Source of the DNA: a virus
Virus record (IMG/VR): IMGVR_UViG_3300006736_000071
Span: 1 to 27,847 of that record
Strand: one strand, 5' to 3'
DNA length: 27,847 bases
Below, piece by piece: positions 1 through 8,767 of the stretch (positions within the stretch are counted from its first letter, which is position 1; each line of letters starts with the position of its first letter). The notes under the pieces are model-generated. The model was not told the origin of the DNA and did no database searches. It saw only the letters and a list, made by a program, of their open reading frames with translations. A program made the position numbers and the translations under genes.

Positions 1-455
1 CCTTTTTTAATTTCATCCTTTGCCAGCAACCGCGCAAAGTTCAAAAAGAACACCTCTTGTAGTTTTGTCCCACCGGCGAGAAGATTGCCGTCCTCGTCAA
101 ATTCTTGAATAGAACCAGTCACGTCATGGCCCATTAAAATTTGAGCCATTTGGTTATAGATGTTTGTTTTCTTCGCTTGCTGAGCCGTAGTAACAGAATA
201 TAAACCGCTCTGCGAAGAAATACCAACCGTAATATCAAAAATATGATTTGCAGACGAGCTGAGATATGGGTAATCATAAACTGACTGAAACATTCCGTGA
301 GAATAATTTTTGATGTGTGGTTCGCTGCCTAGCGCTACGGGAGCGCCCCCATATGTTCCAGAAACCAGCGAGCCGGTAATCGGAATCGACTCATGCAGCA
401 TCGTCCTGGTCGAAGCGATATCGTTATTTAAAAACGTTTTAAACGTGGTTGCCAT
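1..455 (-). CDS. Phage structural-type protein, 3' end cut by window edge
   Basis: The minus-strand frame opens with ATG at 455-453 and stays open for 151 codons to the left edge, so the C-terminus lies outside the window. A purine-rich ribosome binding site, AGGAAA at 466-461, lies 5 bases upstream of the ATG and supports this start. The protein begins MATTFKTFLNNDIASTRTML and continues with ordinary soluble sequence. There is no signal peptide or membrane segment. Later stretches include SHGMFQSVYDYPYLSSSANH and NIYNQMAQILMGHD. I do not recognise a named family. The style, and its place 19 bases after the 307-residue gene in the same operon, suggest a virion or tail-associated protein. Function is unknown. 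Confidence 0.8.
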   Translation of the reverse strand, partial: MATTFKTFLNNDIASTRTMLHESIPITGSLVSGTYGGAPVALGSEPHIKNYSHGMFQSVYDYPYLSSSANHIFDITVGISSQSGLYSVTTAQQAKKTNIYNQMAQILMGHDVTGSIQEFDEDGNLLAGGTKLQEVFFLNFARLLAKDEIKK

Positions 456-474
456 ATTTCTTTCCTTTCATCCT

Positions 475-1398
475 TTAGCTTTTCTTGACAAATCTAACTG
501 GAATGTCAAGAGCAAATCCTGTAGTTGCTCCGACGACGCGGACAATGCTGTCAATGAAATAAACATCGCCTGCCGGGGACAGGTTAGGGGTGGTTGAGTT
601 GCCTGTTGTCAAGTCGCCAAGCTTTTCAAACAAGTAAGTACTACTGTTCAATTCAATTGAGGATTGAATCTTGAATTCAAGAATCGTCCCTCGCGGACCA
701 GTGATGACCTGGGAGCCTGTCGCCGTTTCCCTTTCGGTATTTTCTGATACATATTCCTGGTCTGTCCCGAGCGACAAATAATAAGAAGCGATGTTGTCAT
801 CATCAATGAATGAAACCTTCGCTCGGTTGCCGGTTTTACTTACAAGGTTCCCAAACCTATTATCAATTTGAATAATATATTGAGTTTCAACCAAGTCTGA
901 ATCTAGATTAAAACTAGGCGGAATCTCGCTGGTGTCGAGCCCTTGGTCGACGCGAATAAAATCGCCAGATTTTGGATTTTCGCCAAAAAGGGTTCCTGGT
1001 TTCTTTTGGCCCGATATGATGGCTGCGGCATCCTCAGTTTCTTTATCTACGCAAACAATATGGGCTCCGGTATCTTCTCTTTGCGGAGCCTCTTTAGTGT
1101 TCAATCTCGTGACCGGGAGGTATAACAAGTTGGTGCGCGGGATAGAAATCAATCGGTGCTTAAGCATAGAAGTGTTGTTTGTAAACGCTTCAAGGGATGG
1201 CGTCTGCAAGATCTCTAAATCATAATAAGCGCTGCCGCTAGCGTGGTCTTTATTATAAAGTCCATAATTTATTTCATCGTCGCCAATAGCGAACTTCGCT
1301 ATTCTAAAGCTCCCATCACCTTTAGCTAGACGAAATCTCCCTGTGTCCGTTAAGACGGCATCAAGGATGATATCGCCTGAGTTGTCAAGAAATGCCAT
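475..1398 (-). CDS. Phage structural-type protein with shared N-terminal module, 307 aa
   Basis: A complete 307-residue frame starting at ATG 1398-1396, with GGGAG at 1411-1407 eight bases upstream. The N-terminus (MAFLDNSGDIILDAVLTDTG, then LAKG and FAIGDDEINY) is clearly related to the first ~45 residues of the 368-residue protein encoded at 7661-8767. Both have the pattern M-x-F-x-D, a Thr-x-x-Gly, L-x-K-G, then an aromatic-Ala-x-x-DD-x-I-x-Y segment. The rest looks beta-rich and polar: residues 200-307 contain several Thr/Ser-rich strands and end in a short basic tail, RFVKKS. No signal peptide or membrane segment is seen. The upstream gap of 67 bases is the longest in the window, so this gene and the next could start a new transcript. 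Exact role is unknown; virion protein is an inference from context. Confidence 0.85.
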   Translation of the reverse strand: MAFLDNSGDIILDAVLTDTGRFRLAKGDGSFRIAKFAIGDDEINYGLYNKDHASGSAYYDLEILQTPSLEAFTNNTSMLKHRLISIPRTNLLYLPVTRLNTKEAPQREDTGAHIVCVDKETEDAAAIISGQKKPGTLFGENPKSGDFIRVDQGLDTSEIPPSFNLDSDLVETQYIIQIDNRFGNLVSKTGNRAKVSFIDDDNIASYYLSLGTDQEYVSENTERETATGSQVITGPRGTILEFKIQSSIELNSSTYLFEKLGDLTTGNSTTPNLSPAGDVYFIDSIVRVVGATTGFALDIPVRFVKKS

Positions 1399-1465
1399 TA
1401 GTTATTCTCCCTCATATATGTAAATAGGCTTTTGCAATAAATAGTTCTAATCTTCCAAAAATACA
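1399..1465 (-). other. 67-base intergenic gap, longest in the window
   Basis: This is the longest non-coding stretch here. Read on the minus strand it is AT-rich, contains CTATTTATTG (1444-1435) and CTATTTA again at 1427-1421, and ends with the GGGAG ribosome binding site of the 307-residue gene. No convincing hairpin followed by a T-run is visible, so I do not call a terminator. A promoter is possible, but no clean sigma70 pair or canonical T4 late TATAAATA box reads in the direction of the genes. Confidence 0.4.
1435..1444. repeat. Copy 1 of 10-base motif CAATAAATAG
   Basis: CAATAAATAG on the plus strand (CTATTTATTG in the direction of transcription). The identical 10-mer lies at 24202-24211 in the only other gap longer than 40 bases. 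Sharing by chance is quite possible in AT-rich spacer. A common regulatory role is a guess. Confidence 0.35.
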
Positions 1466-4105
1466 TTATTTAAGTGTGGACTTCCGCTGCATCGCCGTCT
1501 TAAAATCAACATTTAGGTCTATTTTTTTTCCTGTTTTTCTGGACACCAATCTAAACTTAAATTTTCTTCCCCATGGGGATTCTTCCAAAAGTCCTAATTT
1601 CACGTTCTTTGTGCGGAAAGCTGATTTTTCGCCATCCAGAAGATCTTCATCAATATAAGTATGTTCCAATCCTGGCTTTATTTGTAACAGTCTTCTCATT
1701 TTTTTTGAGGGATGCTTCGGTTCCACTGGTGAAAAATCTACTATTCTTTTTATCATATAAACAGAACCTTCGTCGTTGACTAGTTCAACTTCATAAATGT
1801 CTGACGGGTTCGAAACATGTCCATGTACATCTATCATTCTACAGATATAATAATATTTTCTGTTTGATGCGATGCGGTCAATATATTCTGCCGAGGATGC
1901 GCTTAAAGATTCAGTATTCCCGTATGTCGAATTGTTAGCTATCGATGTCAACAAGTTGCCATGAAAATCAGACCACGATTTTGGGTGGTTTTGCAATCTA
2001 TAAATTTCAAAATATCCCTCCTTCCCAATCGGGTCATCACTTTTAAATCTTATTGGATCATTTATGCCAACCTTTTGCGCCCGTCGAATTTCAGCATGTG
2101 CAGCCACATCTTTATTATTTAAAGCAACAGGGTCAAATTTATATTCTCCCACGGCACTTTTCAAATTAAATAAAAGGTTGCGTCCGTCAGCAAAGTAGGG
2201 CACAATCTCAACTTCCGGTGGCACGGGCGGGTCATCTATAATCAAATGATCATCTGTAAATATCTCTTGTTCAATTAACAACACCTCTGGTCTTTGCTTG
2301 ACACGAAAAGCGGCATGCCTATTCCATACCTTTAGTCGGTCATAAGAATATTTTGTATTGACGGCGAGCTGGTATGCATAAATTCGATATGCATATTTTT
2401 TGTTATATTTTATTTGAGTGTCTACTAGATGTAGCACATCAATCTGATTTGTATTTGGAAACCAAAAATTTTGAATCGTTTGGCCAGCTGGTAACCCTGC
2501 CTCGTTAGCTAAAGTTTTTTCTACTCTATAGAGAACCGATTCTGTGTGACAAGGGTGACCTTCGATAATTTCGTCAAACGTTCTAAACCTGTTTTTGAGG
2601 AACGTTTTTAATTTCCCCAGAAAAATAACTCCCAATAAACTCCTAAAAAACTTTTTTCGTGGATCCACTGTCATGTTGTCCTGAAGGGTGCCATCATCCA
2701 GAAGAACGGTGCTTTTCAAGGCATTCTCTTCATCTTCCGCAGAAAAGCTCGGGGTTTTAATGGTGCCAGTCTCGAAATCCATCAATGAATTATTTTTGAG
2801 CCATGAAAGAATATTCCAAACTTTTCTGACTGTGCTGGTTGTGCTCATACTTTTAGTAGTGAATGGCGTATCGTCTGGTCGTCTCGCCTGCGCAGAAGTT
2901 TCTACAACCTCCATAAAATTAATTTCTTCAAATCCCGTCGATGATGTAATGTCTTTTACCATAGACCAAATAAAATCATCGGTTAGCATAGTTTCCGAAA
3001 GCATTTGAGCGAATTCTGTCATTTTATCGGTTGAAAACTCCATGTCGACAAACATGGGGAACAATTCTTTCTTATCCGATATTTCTTTCAGAAGATTGAC
3101 ATTCTCGACAGGCACAACAATATTCTTAAACTTTCGGCCTAACTCTGCAATCTTTGCCTTCGTAGCTTTTGAAAAACTTCTTCCATAAATGTCAAAATAT
3201 TGTCCCGAATGTTTCTTTATATCAAACTTATGTTTCTTGGAAGCGCCGACTGCCGCTTCGTTTGCACTAATGGTACCGCCTAACGTAAGATGGTCAACAA
3301 ACACTGGGTTACTTGTATCATTTATTTTTTCTAACATCAGTGCATATAAGTTCGGGAACGTTGTCTCTGGCTGATTGAGCCCATCCCCAAACCTTAGCAT
3401 GTGCTCATAACCCTGAATGTAAAAATTATATTCCGGCCTAATCTTCGCATACTGCGGGCCTGCAATGCTAAGAGAGTCTAGTTCTCTATAATTAAAAGGC
3501 ATTTGCATATCAAACGCTAAATAATCATAATCAGTTCCAACAGGAAACAATCCATCAATTAAAGTCTTCCAATTATCCGTTCTATAGTTGCCCTTGTTGT
3601 CAGTGAAACTATGTTTGTTCGCTTTCAGTCTAACAACCTGCTCAACTTCAAAAAAAGGATTGTGCTCTCCTACAAATTCGTCAGGGCTAAGATTATAAAT
3701 CGGTTCTGAGGTCCAAGTAGAAAACGGAATGTTAGCTCCTCTATTACTCGAACTGCCGCGTTCAATAAATCCAACCGATCTTGGCGAGTCTCTCTTGTTA
3801 TCATAGCCCCAGTATTTTCCCGCGACGTCACGAAATTTATCACGGCGAGGGCTTTCCCGTGAGCCTACTTGATACCCTGGCGCTTGGCGCTTTTCTAATG
3901 ATGTGCTCCAATTGTTTTCTTCGATTACGAACTTCCGCTTGCTGGCTCCTGCGAAAGAAAATACTTGATTAGTTTTTTTCTGGCGATCCCTGTGTTCTTT
4001 TTCAAGTGTCGCTTCATTAATGTTTTCCTCTAGAAGCGAAGCAATCCGCTGTTCATTAACGTAGTGCGCATCTTCTATCTTTGGTTTTTTATCTTCGAGT
4101 GCCAT
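1466..4105 (-). CDS. Large phage structural-type protein with FN3-like segments, 879 aa
   Basis: Complete 879-residue frame starting at ATG 4105-4103, four bases after the stop of the 1183-residue gene. AGGA lies about 12 bases upstream of the ATG, a rather long spacing that fits coupling to the preceding gene. Residues 1-130 are highly charged and low in hydrophobics, probably disordered. Residues ~130-480 look globular. Around residue 565 is YNKKYAYRIYAYQ, and around 750-777 is YYYICRMIDVHGHVSNPSDI; both look like the last strands of fibronectin type III-like beta-sandwiches, separated by a Pro-rich linker (DDPPVPPEVEIVPY). The C-terminus is basic (GRKFKFRLVSRKTGKK). There is no signal peptide or membrane segment. 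I cannot assign a named family. A baseplate or tail-fibre-associated virion protein is likely from context and FN3-like content. Confidence 0.85.
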   Translation of the reverse strand: MALEDKKPKIEDAHYVNEQRIASLLEENINEATLEKEHRDRQKKTNQVFSFAGASKRKFVIEENNWSTSLEKRQAPGYQVGSRESPRRDKFRDVAGKYWGYDNKRDSPRSVGFIERGSSSNRGANIPFSTWTSEPIYNLSPDEFVGEHNPFFEVEQVVRLKANKHSFTDNKGNYRTDNWKTLIDGLFPVGTDYDYLAFDMQMPFNYRELDSLSIAGPQYAKIRPEYNFYIQGYEHMLRFGDGLNQPETTFPNLYALMLEKINDTSNPVFVDHLTLGGTISANEAAVGASKKHKFDIKKHSGQYFDIYGRSFSKATKAKIAELGRKFKNIVVPVENVNLLKEISDKKELFPMFVDMEFSTDKMTEFAQMLSETMLTDDFIWSMVKDITSSTGFEEINFMEVVETSAQARRPDDTPFTTKSMSTTSTVRKVWNILSWLKNNSLMDFETGTIKTPSFSAEDEENALKSTVLLDDGTLQDNMTVDPRKKFFRSLLGVIFLGKLKTFLKNRFRTFDEIIEGHPCHTESVLYRVEKTLANEAGLPAGQTIQNFWFPNTNQIDVLHLVDTQIKYNKKYAYRIYAYQLAVNTKYSYDRLKVWNRHAAFRVKQRPEVLLIEQEIFTDDHLIIDDPPVPPEVEIVPYFADGRNLLFNLKSAVGEYKFDPVALNNKDVAAHAEIRRAQKVGINDPIRFKSDDPIGKEGYFEIYRLQNHPKSWSDFHGNLLTSIANNSTYGNTESLSASSAEYIDRIASNRKYYYICRMIDVHGHVSNPSDIYEVELVNDEGSVYMIKRIVDFSPVEPKHPSKKMRRLLQIKPGLEHTYIDEDLLDGEKSAFRTKNVKLGLLEESPWGRKFKFRLVSRKTGKKIDLNVDFKTAMQRKSTLK

Positions 4106-4109
4106 ATAA

Positions 4110-7100
4110 TTATACTATCCTGCCAGATTTGAGATTCTTTGTGAGGTCGGTGTTGCGAATAATTCTCTGCCTAGAGGCACGCTTTGGAATAATACGCTTC
4201 GAACTTATGACCGCTGTAGATAAATATTCGCTGGATAAAAATCTGTGTTGGCGCAATATTCTATTTAATCGCCTTGAAAGGCGATCGCGATAGAGAACTC
4301 GTCCGCGCCGCAACAAACCACTAGCTGTACCGGGATTACTAATGATGAAATATTTATTATATACTGGTAGTCTCGTGCCCTTAGCTTCCTCTACTCCAAA
4401 CGCTTTGTTTTCATATTTAACTGTTCTACACAAAAGATTTTTGTCTCCAGCACGGCGAAAAACACTATATGTCAGGGGCACCCATATGGGATGTTTCAAG
4501 AGAGGGTGCCCGTTTGAATCAATTTTGTAACCTATCATCGCTTCGGTTTTTCGTAGTGTCTTATAATTAAATATGAATGCTGCTTTGCCCGCCGGGGTTT
4601 GCAATAAAGAAGAGCGAGCGCCGGTCCAATCGTATCGAGTAACCCCTGTTGTCGCTTTGGCCAGAAACAAAGACTTGATTTGATTTGGTAAGCCCGCCAT
4701 TACCGTCATTATCTTAGGAGTAACAATGTTAGGGGAAGCTCCAGGTGGCTGTGCTGTGGGAGATACCAAAGCAGTCATATTTTCTGATTTTATAAAAGTG
4801 CGAATAGCGCTCCGTGAATCGCTCCCCAACTCATAAAAGTCCATACTAAATTTAAACCCCGCCTGCGATCGCGCCTCTCTACTACCCGCTTGATTTGTTA
4901 TAGGGTGTTGTGATTTTATATTACTCGTTCCAACGCCGTCTAAAAACAATGGGGCAGCAAGATTGGCAAATAAAGGAATAGGATTCAAGTTTGTTTCCTG
5001 TTCGTCGGCTTCGCCGGGCTCTCCAGACACAATAACATCAACCTCTGCCCACTCTCTTCCTAAAATGTCGTCTACATCTGTATATGGGTCATAATCTTCC
5101 TCTAGAAGTTGTCTTATGTTATGGTAGGGAGAAGATACCGGCGTAATCAAAGTACAATTAAAGTTCGCCATTATGTTTGTTAATTGGCTTTTTACTTGAA
5201 GTTCGTCCTTGTTTAGTTGGAGAGCCGCCTGAGTATTTTTTTTAGGGCTTGGTGGTAAAAGTGGGAGAAATGGTGATTTTCGCGCTAAATTTATATTGGC
5301 TATTGATGTTTGAATTCTTAAACTGGCTTGGGCGTCAAATGCGTTGTCCAACAAAGATATGTTTCCTTGAGTACCAAGGCTTACATTGGAAGGGGTAAGA
5401 AAAGTAAGACGAGTATTGTCAACACTATCATTTTTTGTATAAACTGCGGCTCCATCAGTCATATTAATGTTAGCGGTTGTTGAGGTGAAATACTTAAGAG
5501 ATTCTAGCTCTGTACGTTTTTCATATTCGGCTCCAGTGATCACCCTTAATCCATCTTCGTTCGATTCTCTTTCCAAGGCACCCGGCGAAAGAAAATCATA
5601 ACCTAATCCTTTCGGAACATTACTATCAAACAGTTGTGGGAAAAAATATTCAATCGTAAATGTTTTTACTTGAGGCTTCCCCGGTGTTAATATGGATGAA
5701 GGTCTAACAAAGTTTCCATCGGAATCGGCGCGAATACCTTTTGACCGTTGAGATTGTAAGTTAGCTCCAGTTGCCGAAGCCAGCCGTTGCATTAAATTTT
5801 CAATCAACTTTTGAACCATGGCAATTCCTCGGGGATTGCCACTTTTTGGATCCAAATACTTCCATAGCGCGGCGGCAAGCTTTATATCAACCGAGGATTT
5901 GCGGAAAAAAGATAAAACAGATAAATATGTAATCAATGGTTGAATCCAAGGACTCCTAACTGGGCGCTCTTGATTTTTTTTCCACCCATATTTAGAATAC
6001 ATCTTTTCGATAAATTCTTCAGTGAACCGATTACTGACTGGATCAAAATGATTGGGTAGCGTAGCTGTATTATAATAATAATCAAGCCAATACTTGGCTA
6101 CGGATAAATCACGAATCTTATTATTAATAAATTTTTGTGTATTGTCCTCTACTACAATTTCAACACCATATTGATAAAAACCATCTGTCACCAATGGCAT
6201 TGTTTTATCAATTGCCGTAAAGTGACGTACCTCATCGAACTCTGAATCTAATTCAATAACTATTTCTTTAACCGCCCCCTTTGTGGAAACAGATTTTTGC
6301 ATTTCGCCAGGACGTGATTCCCCAGTATAAGAAATAACTTCAAACGGCTCATCTTTATCAAATATATCTCTAAGCTGCGTGGGGCTTCCAAGACGGTTCA
6401 GAGTTGTGAACTCGCGCGTCATACGTCGACGTTTAATCTGGAAGTTTCTAACTTTAACATTTTTAAAAAGCTCGTCTTGGTTGGCCTTGCTGTATAGTGC
6501 GCCATACTGAGTATGATCTTTAATCATTTTCCCATAATCTATTGCGAACGCGAGTCGCGCTGCTCCTCTACTGTCCCTCGCCAAAGCTACTTCTGAAAAA
6601 TAGCTCTCTGTTCTTGGCACATCCATATTGTCATTTGTGAGCCTTTTAAATGGCAAATTAACATTGAATAGTTTATTTTGAACGATAGAAAAATCTAATT
6701 GTAGCTTTTCCAACTCGTCGAAGTTTCGAAAATCTTGAATTTTATTATTTTCAACCTCGTGTTTTGTTACAGGCTCTTTGACCTCACTATCAACAGTGCC
6801 GGTTAGCCACCCTCCCTCCGCTTGGTGCACGGGGCCAGACCAAATGTTCCCATTGGCGTCTTTAAACACGAACGATTTTGATACAAGACTGCCATTTCTA
6901 ATCACAGTATCGGTTGCAACCTTTCCGTTCATAAGCTCAAAAAGATATGCGCCACTAGCGTCTAAATTATAATCTTCAATTAATTGGTCGATGTCAATAG
7001 ATGACACAGCAAAATAACTTAAGTGTCGGGGTGTCTTTGTTGGCACTTCAAACTTAAGCCGAAATGTAATATCATAAATGCGTTCACCCGTAGAACTCGT

Positions 7101-7661
7101 TGAGCTATATTGTTGATTTAGTAAAGACTTGTTGTTTAAGAAGTGTTCTTTAATGGATATATATTTTGTGCTCGTGTTCTCAAAGATAAGCTCCAATAGT
7201 TCAGGGATATCTTCTTCAGAATAAGCAGGCGGTCTGCCACCGATGGAGGCGAACTCTGGTAATTCTTTTAACTCTTCCATGAGTTCTGCAACAAATACAG
7301 CCGCCTCTACCGCAGAATTTATATTTGCAAGCTGGATGGCGTTATTTGAGGCCGACATGATTTTTGTTACTAGGGGGTCTGTAGATTGTATAACCACAAA
7401 CCTCAAATATTTTTGGAAGTCCTGATTGCTGAACCATGTATCAATGATGCCGTTATCCAATTGCTCTTTCAAAAGCAGATCTAAATTAACAATAAGGAGA
7501 CTATCGGACGGCGACTTTTGCACTCGAACTGTTTCTCGGGCATGGTCAATGTGTGGGTTGGTTTCTCGGATTGGTGTGCCTGCTGTTTCCAAAGTTACTG
7601 TCTTAATATATACGTCTGGAATCAGAGAGCCAATTAGTTGTTCTTGATTTACTGCCGCCAT
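4110..7661 (-). CDS. Large phage structural-type protein with Arg-rich C-terminus, 1183 aa
   Basis: Complete 1183-residue frame with ATG at 7661-7659. The A of this ATG is the last base of the TAA stop of the 368-residue gene (TAATG), and GAGGAA at 7675-7670 sits 8 bases upstream, so both coupling and direct initiation are supported. It begins MAAVNQEQLIGSLIPDVYIK. The middle of the protein is mixed alpha/beta with long charged stretches. The last 82 residues (about 1102-1183) are strikingly basic, with roughly 16 Arg and 5 Lys against 3 acidic residues, including LLRRGRVLYRDRLSRRLNRI. No catalytic motif, signal peptide or membrane segment is visible. It is most likely a virion protein because of its size and its place among tail genes. 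Whether the basic tail contacts nucleic acid or an acidic partner is unknown. Confidence 0.85.
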   Translation of the reverse strand: MAAVNQEQLIGSLIPDVYIKTVTLETAGTPIRETNPHIDHARETVRVQKSPSDSLLIVNLDLLLKEQLDNGIIDTWFSNQDFQKYLRFVVIQSTDPLVTKIMSASNNAIQLANINSAVEAAVFVAELMEELKELPEFASIGGRPPAYSEEDIPELLELIFENTSTKYISIKEHFLNNKSLLNQQYSSTSSTGERIYDITFRLKFEVPTKTPRHLSYFAVSSIDIDQLIEDYNLDASGAYLFELMNGKVATDTVIRNGSLVSKSFVFKDANGNIWSGPVHQAEGGWLTGTVDSEVKEPVTKHEVENNKIQDFRNFDELEKLQLDFSIVQNKLFNVNLPFKRLTNDNMDVPRTESYFSEVALARDSRGAARLAFAIDYGKMIKDHTQYGALYSKANQDELFKNVKVRNFQIKRRRMTREFTTLNRLGSPTQLRDIFDKDEPFEVISYTGESRPGEMQKSVSTKGAVKEIVIELDSEFDEVRHFTAIDKTMPLVTDGFYQYGVEIVVEDNTQKFINNKIRDLSVAKYWLDYYYNTATLPNHFDPVSNRFTEEFIEKMYSKYGWKKNQERPVRSPWIQPLITYLSVLSFFRKSSVDIKLAAALWKYLDPKSGNPRGIAMVQKLIENLMQRLASATGANLQSQRSKGIRADSDGNFVRPSSILTPGKPQVKTFTIEYFFPQLFDSNVPKGLGYDFLSPGALERESNEDGLRVITGAEYEKRTELESLKYFTSTTANINMTDGAAVYTKNDSVDNTRLTFLTPSNVSLGTQGNISLLDNAFDAQASLRIQTSIANINLARKSPFLPLLPPSPKKNTQAALQLNKDELQVKSQLTNIMANFNCTLITPVSSPYHNIRQLLEEDYDPYTDVDDILGREWAEVDVIVSGEPGEADEQETNLNPIPLFANLAAPLFLDGVGTSNIKSQHPITNQAGSREARSQAGFKFSMDFYELGSDSRSAIRTFIKSENMTALVSPTAQPPGASPNIVTPKIMTVMAGLPNQIKSLFLAKATTGVTRYDWTGARSSLLQTPAGKAAFIFNYKTLRKTEAMIGYKIDSNGHPLLKHPIWVPLTYSVFRRAGDKNLLCRTVKYENKAFGVEEAKGTRLPVYNKYFIISNPGTASGLLRRGRVLYRDRLSRRLNRILRQHRFLSSEYLSTAVISSKRIIPKRASRQRIIRNTDLTKNLKSGRIV

Positions 7662-8767
7662 TAATCACATTCCTCAAAATCATCTAAGTCTTGTTGTGCT
7701 GAATCATATAATCCGCTAGCCACACCTATCATGGTCCTGCTCGGAGAATCGTCCGGGCATTTGAATTCTTTGGCTAGTCTCAGACCCCGACTCTTATCCT
7801 TTGGTAAAGCCCCGCAAATATCATATTTATCAATCTCCCTGTCAACATTCACTTCGAAAAAGTATTCAACATAACTAGGATCGACCTGGGGAAACATTTC
7901 ATCAACACTCTGCGCGGAACCCTCTGGAGCATTGGTTAGATACACCGCACCAAGGTCCGATTGTTGGCGTGCAAAAAAGAGAGGGATTAGTTCTTCTTTT
8001 TCCCCCTTTCCGTGGCCCGGTTTCATGCTCCCTGATGCTGAAATAGTTTTAATTTCATATACTTCAATATCGAAATTTTCTTGGAGGTAATCTGTATTCG
8101 ATTCTTCGATTTCTAAAAGTATATTATTTTCAAACACTTTTAGGGCAGACCCATCTTCGAACTCCAATTCGGTGCTTCCAAGCTCTATCGGTTGATAATC
8201 ATTTGCTGCCGGGTCATCCATGGGGCGGCCCGGAGGTCCAAAAACATCGTGCTCGCCCTCAGCGAAAGCCCGTATATTATATAAGACTTGGCAGTCAAGC
8301 TGCGGTATTTTAATATTTGGCGAAGAACCCGTTGTATAATCAACAGAGGATGAAAGTTGACCCTGTAAAAAATATGTTTGCCATGCGGGTAATTTATCTG
8401 TATGTAAGCTGGAGTTGCCGAGCGGTAATGTCATTACATGATGCTTCGATGCCATGGGCTGCAACATATCATCGCCTAGTTTCGCCTTTTTTTGTCGCAC
8501 CAATTCATTTATTTTTTTTATTTCTGTTTCTACTCCGTGATAACAATTTTGCACGCGAGGTCGCGGAGTTTCGTCCTGAATTCTATCCTCGACATCACTT
8601 TGTCTTTCCGATAGGACAGAGCCGGTAACCCACTTTGTATCGTATATAATATCATCATCAAAGAAGGCATAATACTTCGGAATAAATTTGCCCTTAGATA
8701 ATAGATGCTTGCCGTATTGGGTTATCTTCAAATCAATAACATCTTCTTTTGAATCAAAAAATTTCAT
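7661..8767 (-). CDS. Phage structural-type protein with shared N-terminal module, 368 aa
   Basis: Complete 368-residue frame with ATG at 8767-8765, overlapping the TAA of the giant gene by one base (TAATG). A consensus AGGAGG lies at 8783-8778, inside the end of the giant gene, and strongly supports this start. The first ~45 residues (MKFFDSKEDVIDLKITQYGK, LLSKG, YYAFFDDDIIYD) match the N-terminus of the 307-residue protein at 475-1398. Residues ~70-130 include a helical charged stretch (EIKKINELVRQKKAKLGDDM). Two strongly acidic patches follow, and the protein ends in DLDDFEECD. It has no signal peptide or membrane segment. I recognise the N-terminal style as common in large marine-type phage genomes but know no assigned function. 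A tail or baseplate protein is the best guess. Confidence 0.85.
   Translation of the reverse strand: MKFFDSKEDVIDLKITQYGKHLLSKGKFIPKYYAFFDDDIIYDTKWVTGSVLSERQSDVEDRIQDETPRPRVQNCYHGVETEIKKINELVRQKKAKLGDDMLQPMASKHHVMTLPLGNSSLHTDKLPAWQTYFLQGQLSSSVDYTTGSSPNIKIPQLDCQVLYNIRAFAEGEHDVFGPPGRPMDDPAANDYQPIELGSTELEFEDGSALKVFENNILLEIEESNTDYLQENFDIEVYEIKTISASGSMKPGHGKGEKEELIPLFFARQQSDLGAVYLTNAPEGSAQSVDEMFPQVDPSYVEYFFEVNVDREIDKYDICGALPKDKSRGLRLAKEFKCPDDSPSRTMIGVASGLYDSAQQDLDDFEECD

Noticed and set aside
1411-1444. T4-type late promoter (TATAAATA) in the gap before the 307-residue gene
   Set aside because: The nearest matches (TAAATAG, AATAAATA) read on the plus strand, against the genes, and are incomplete.
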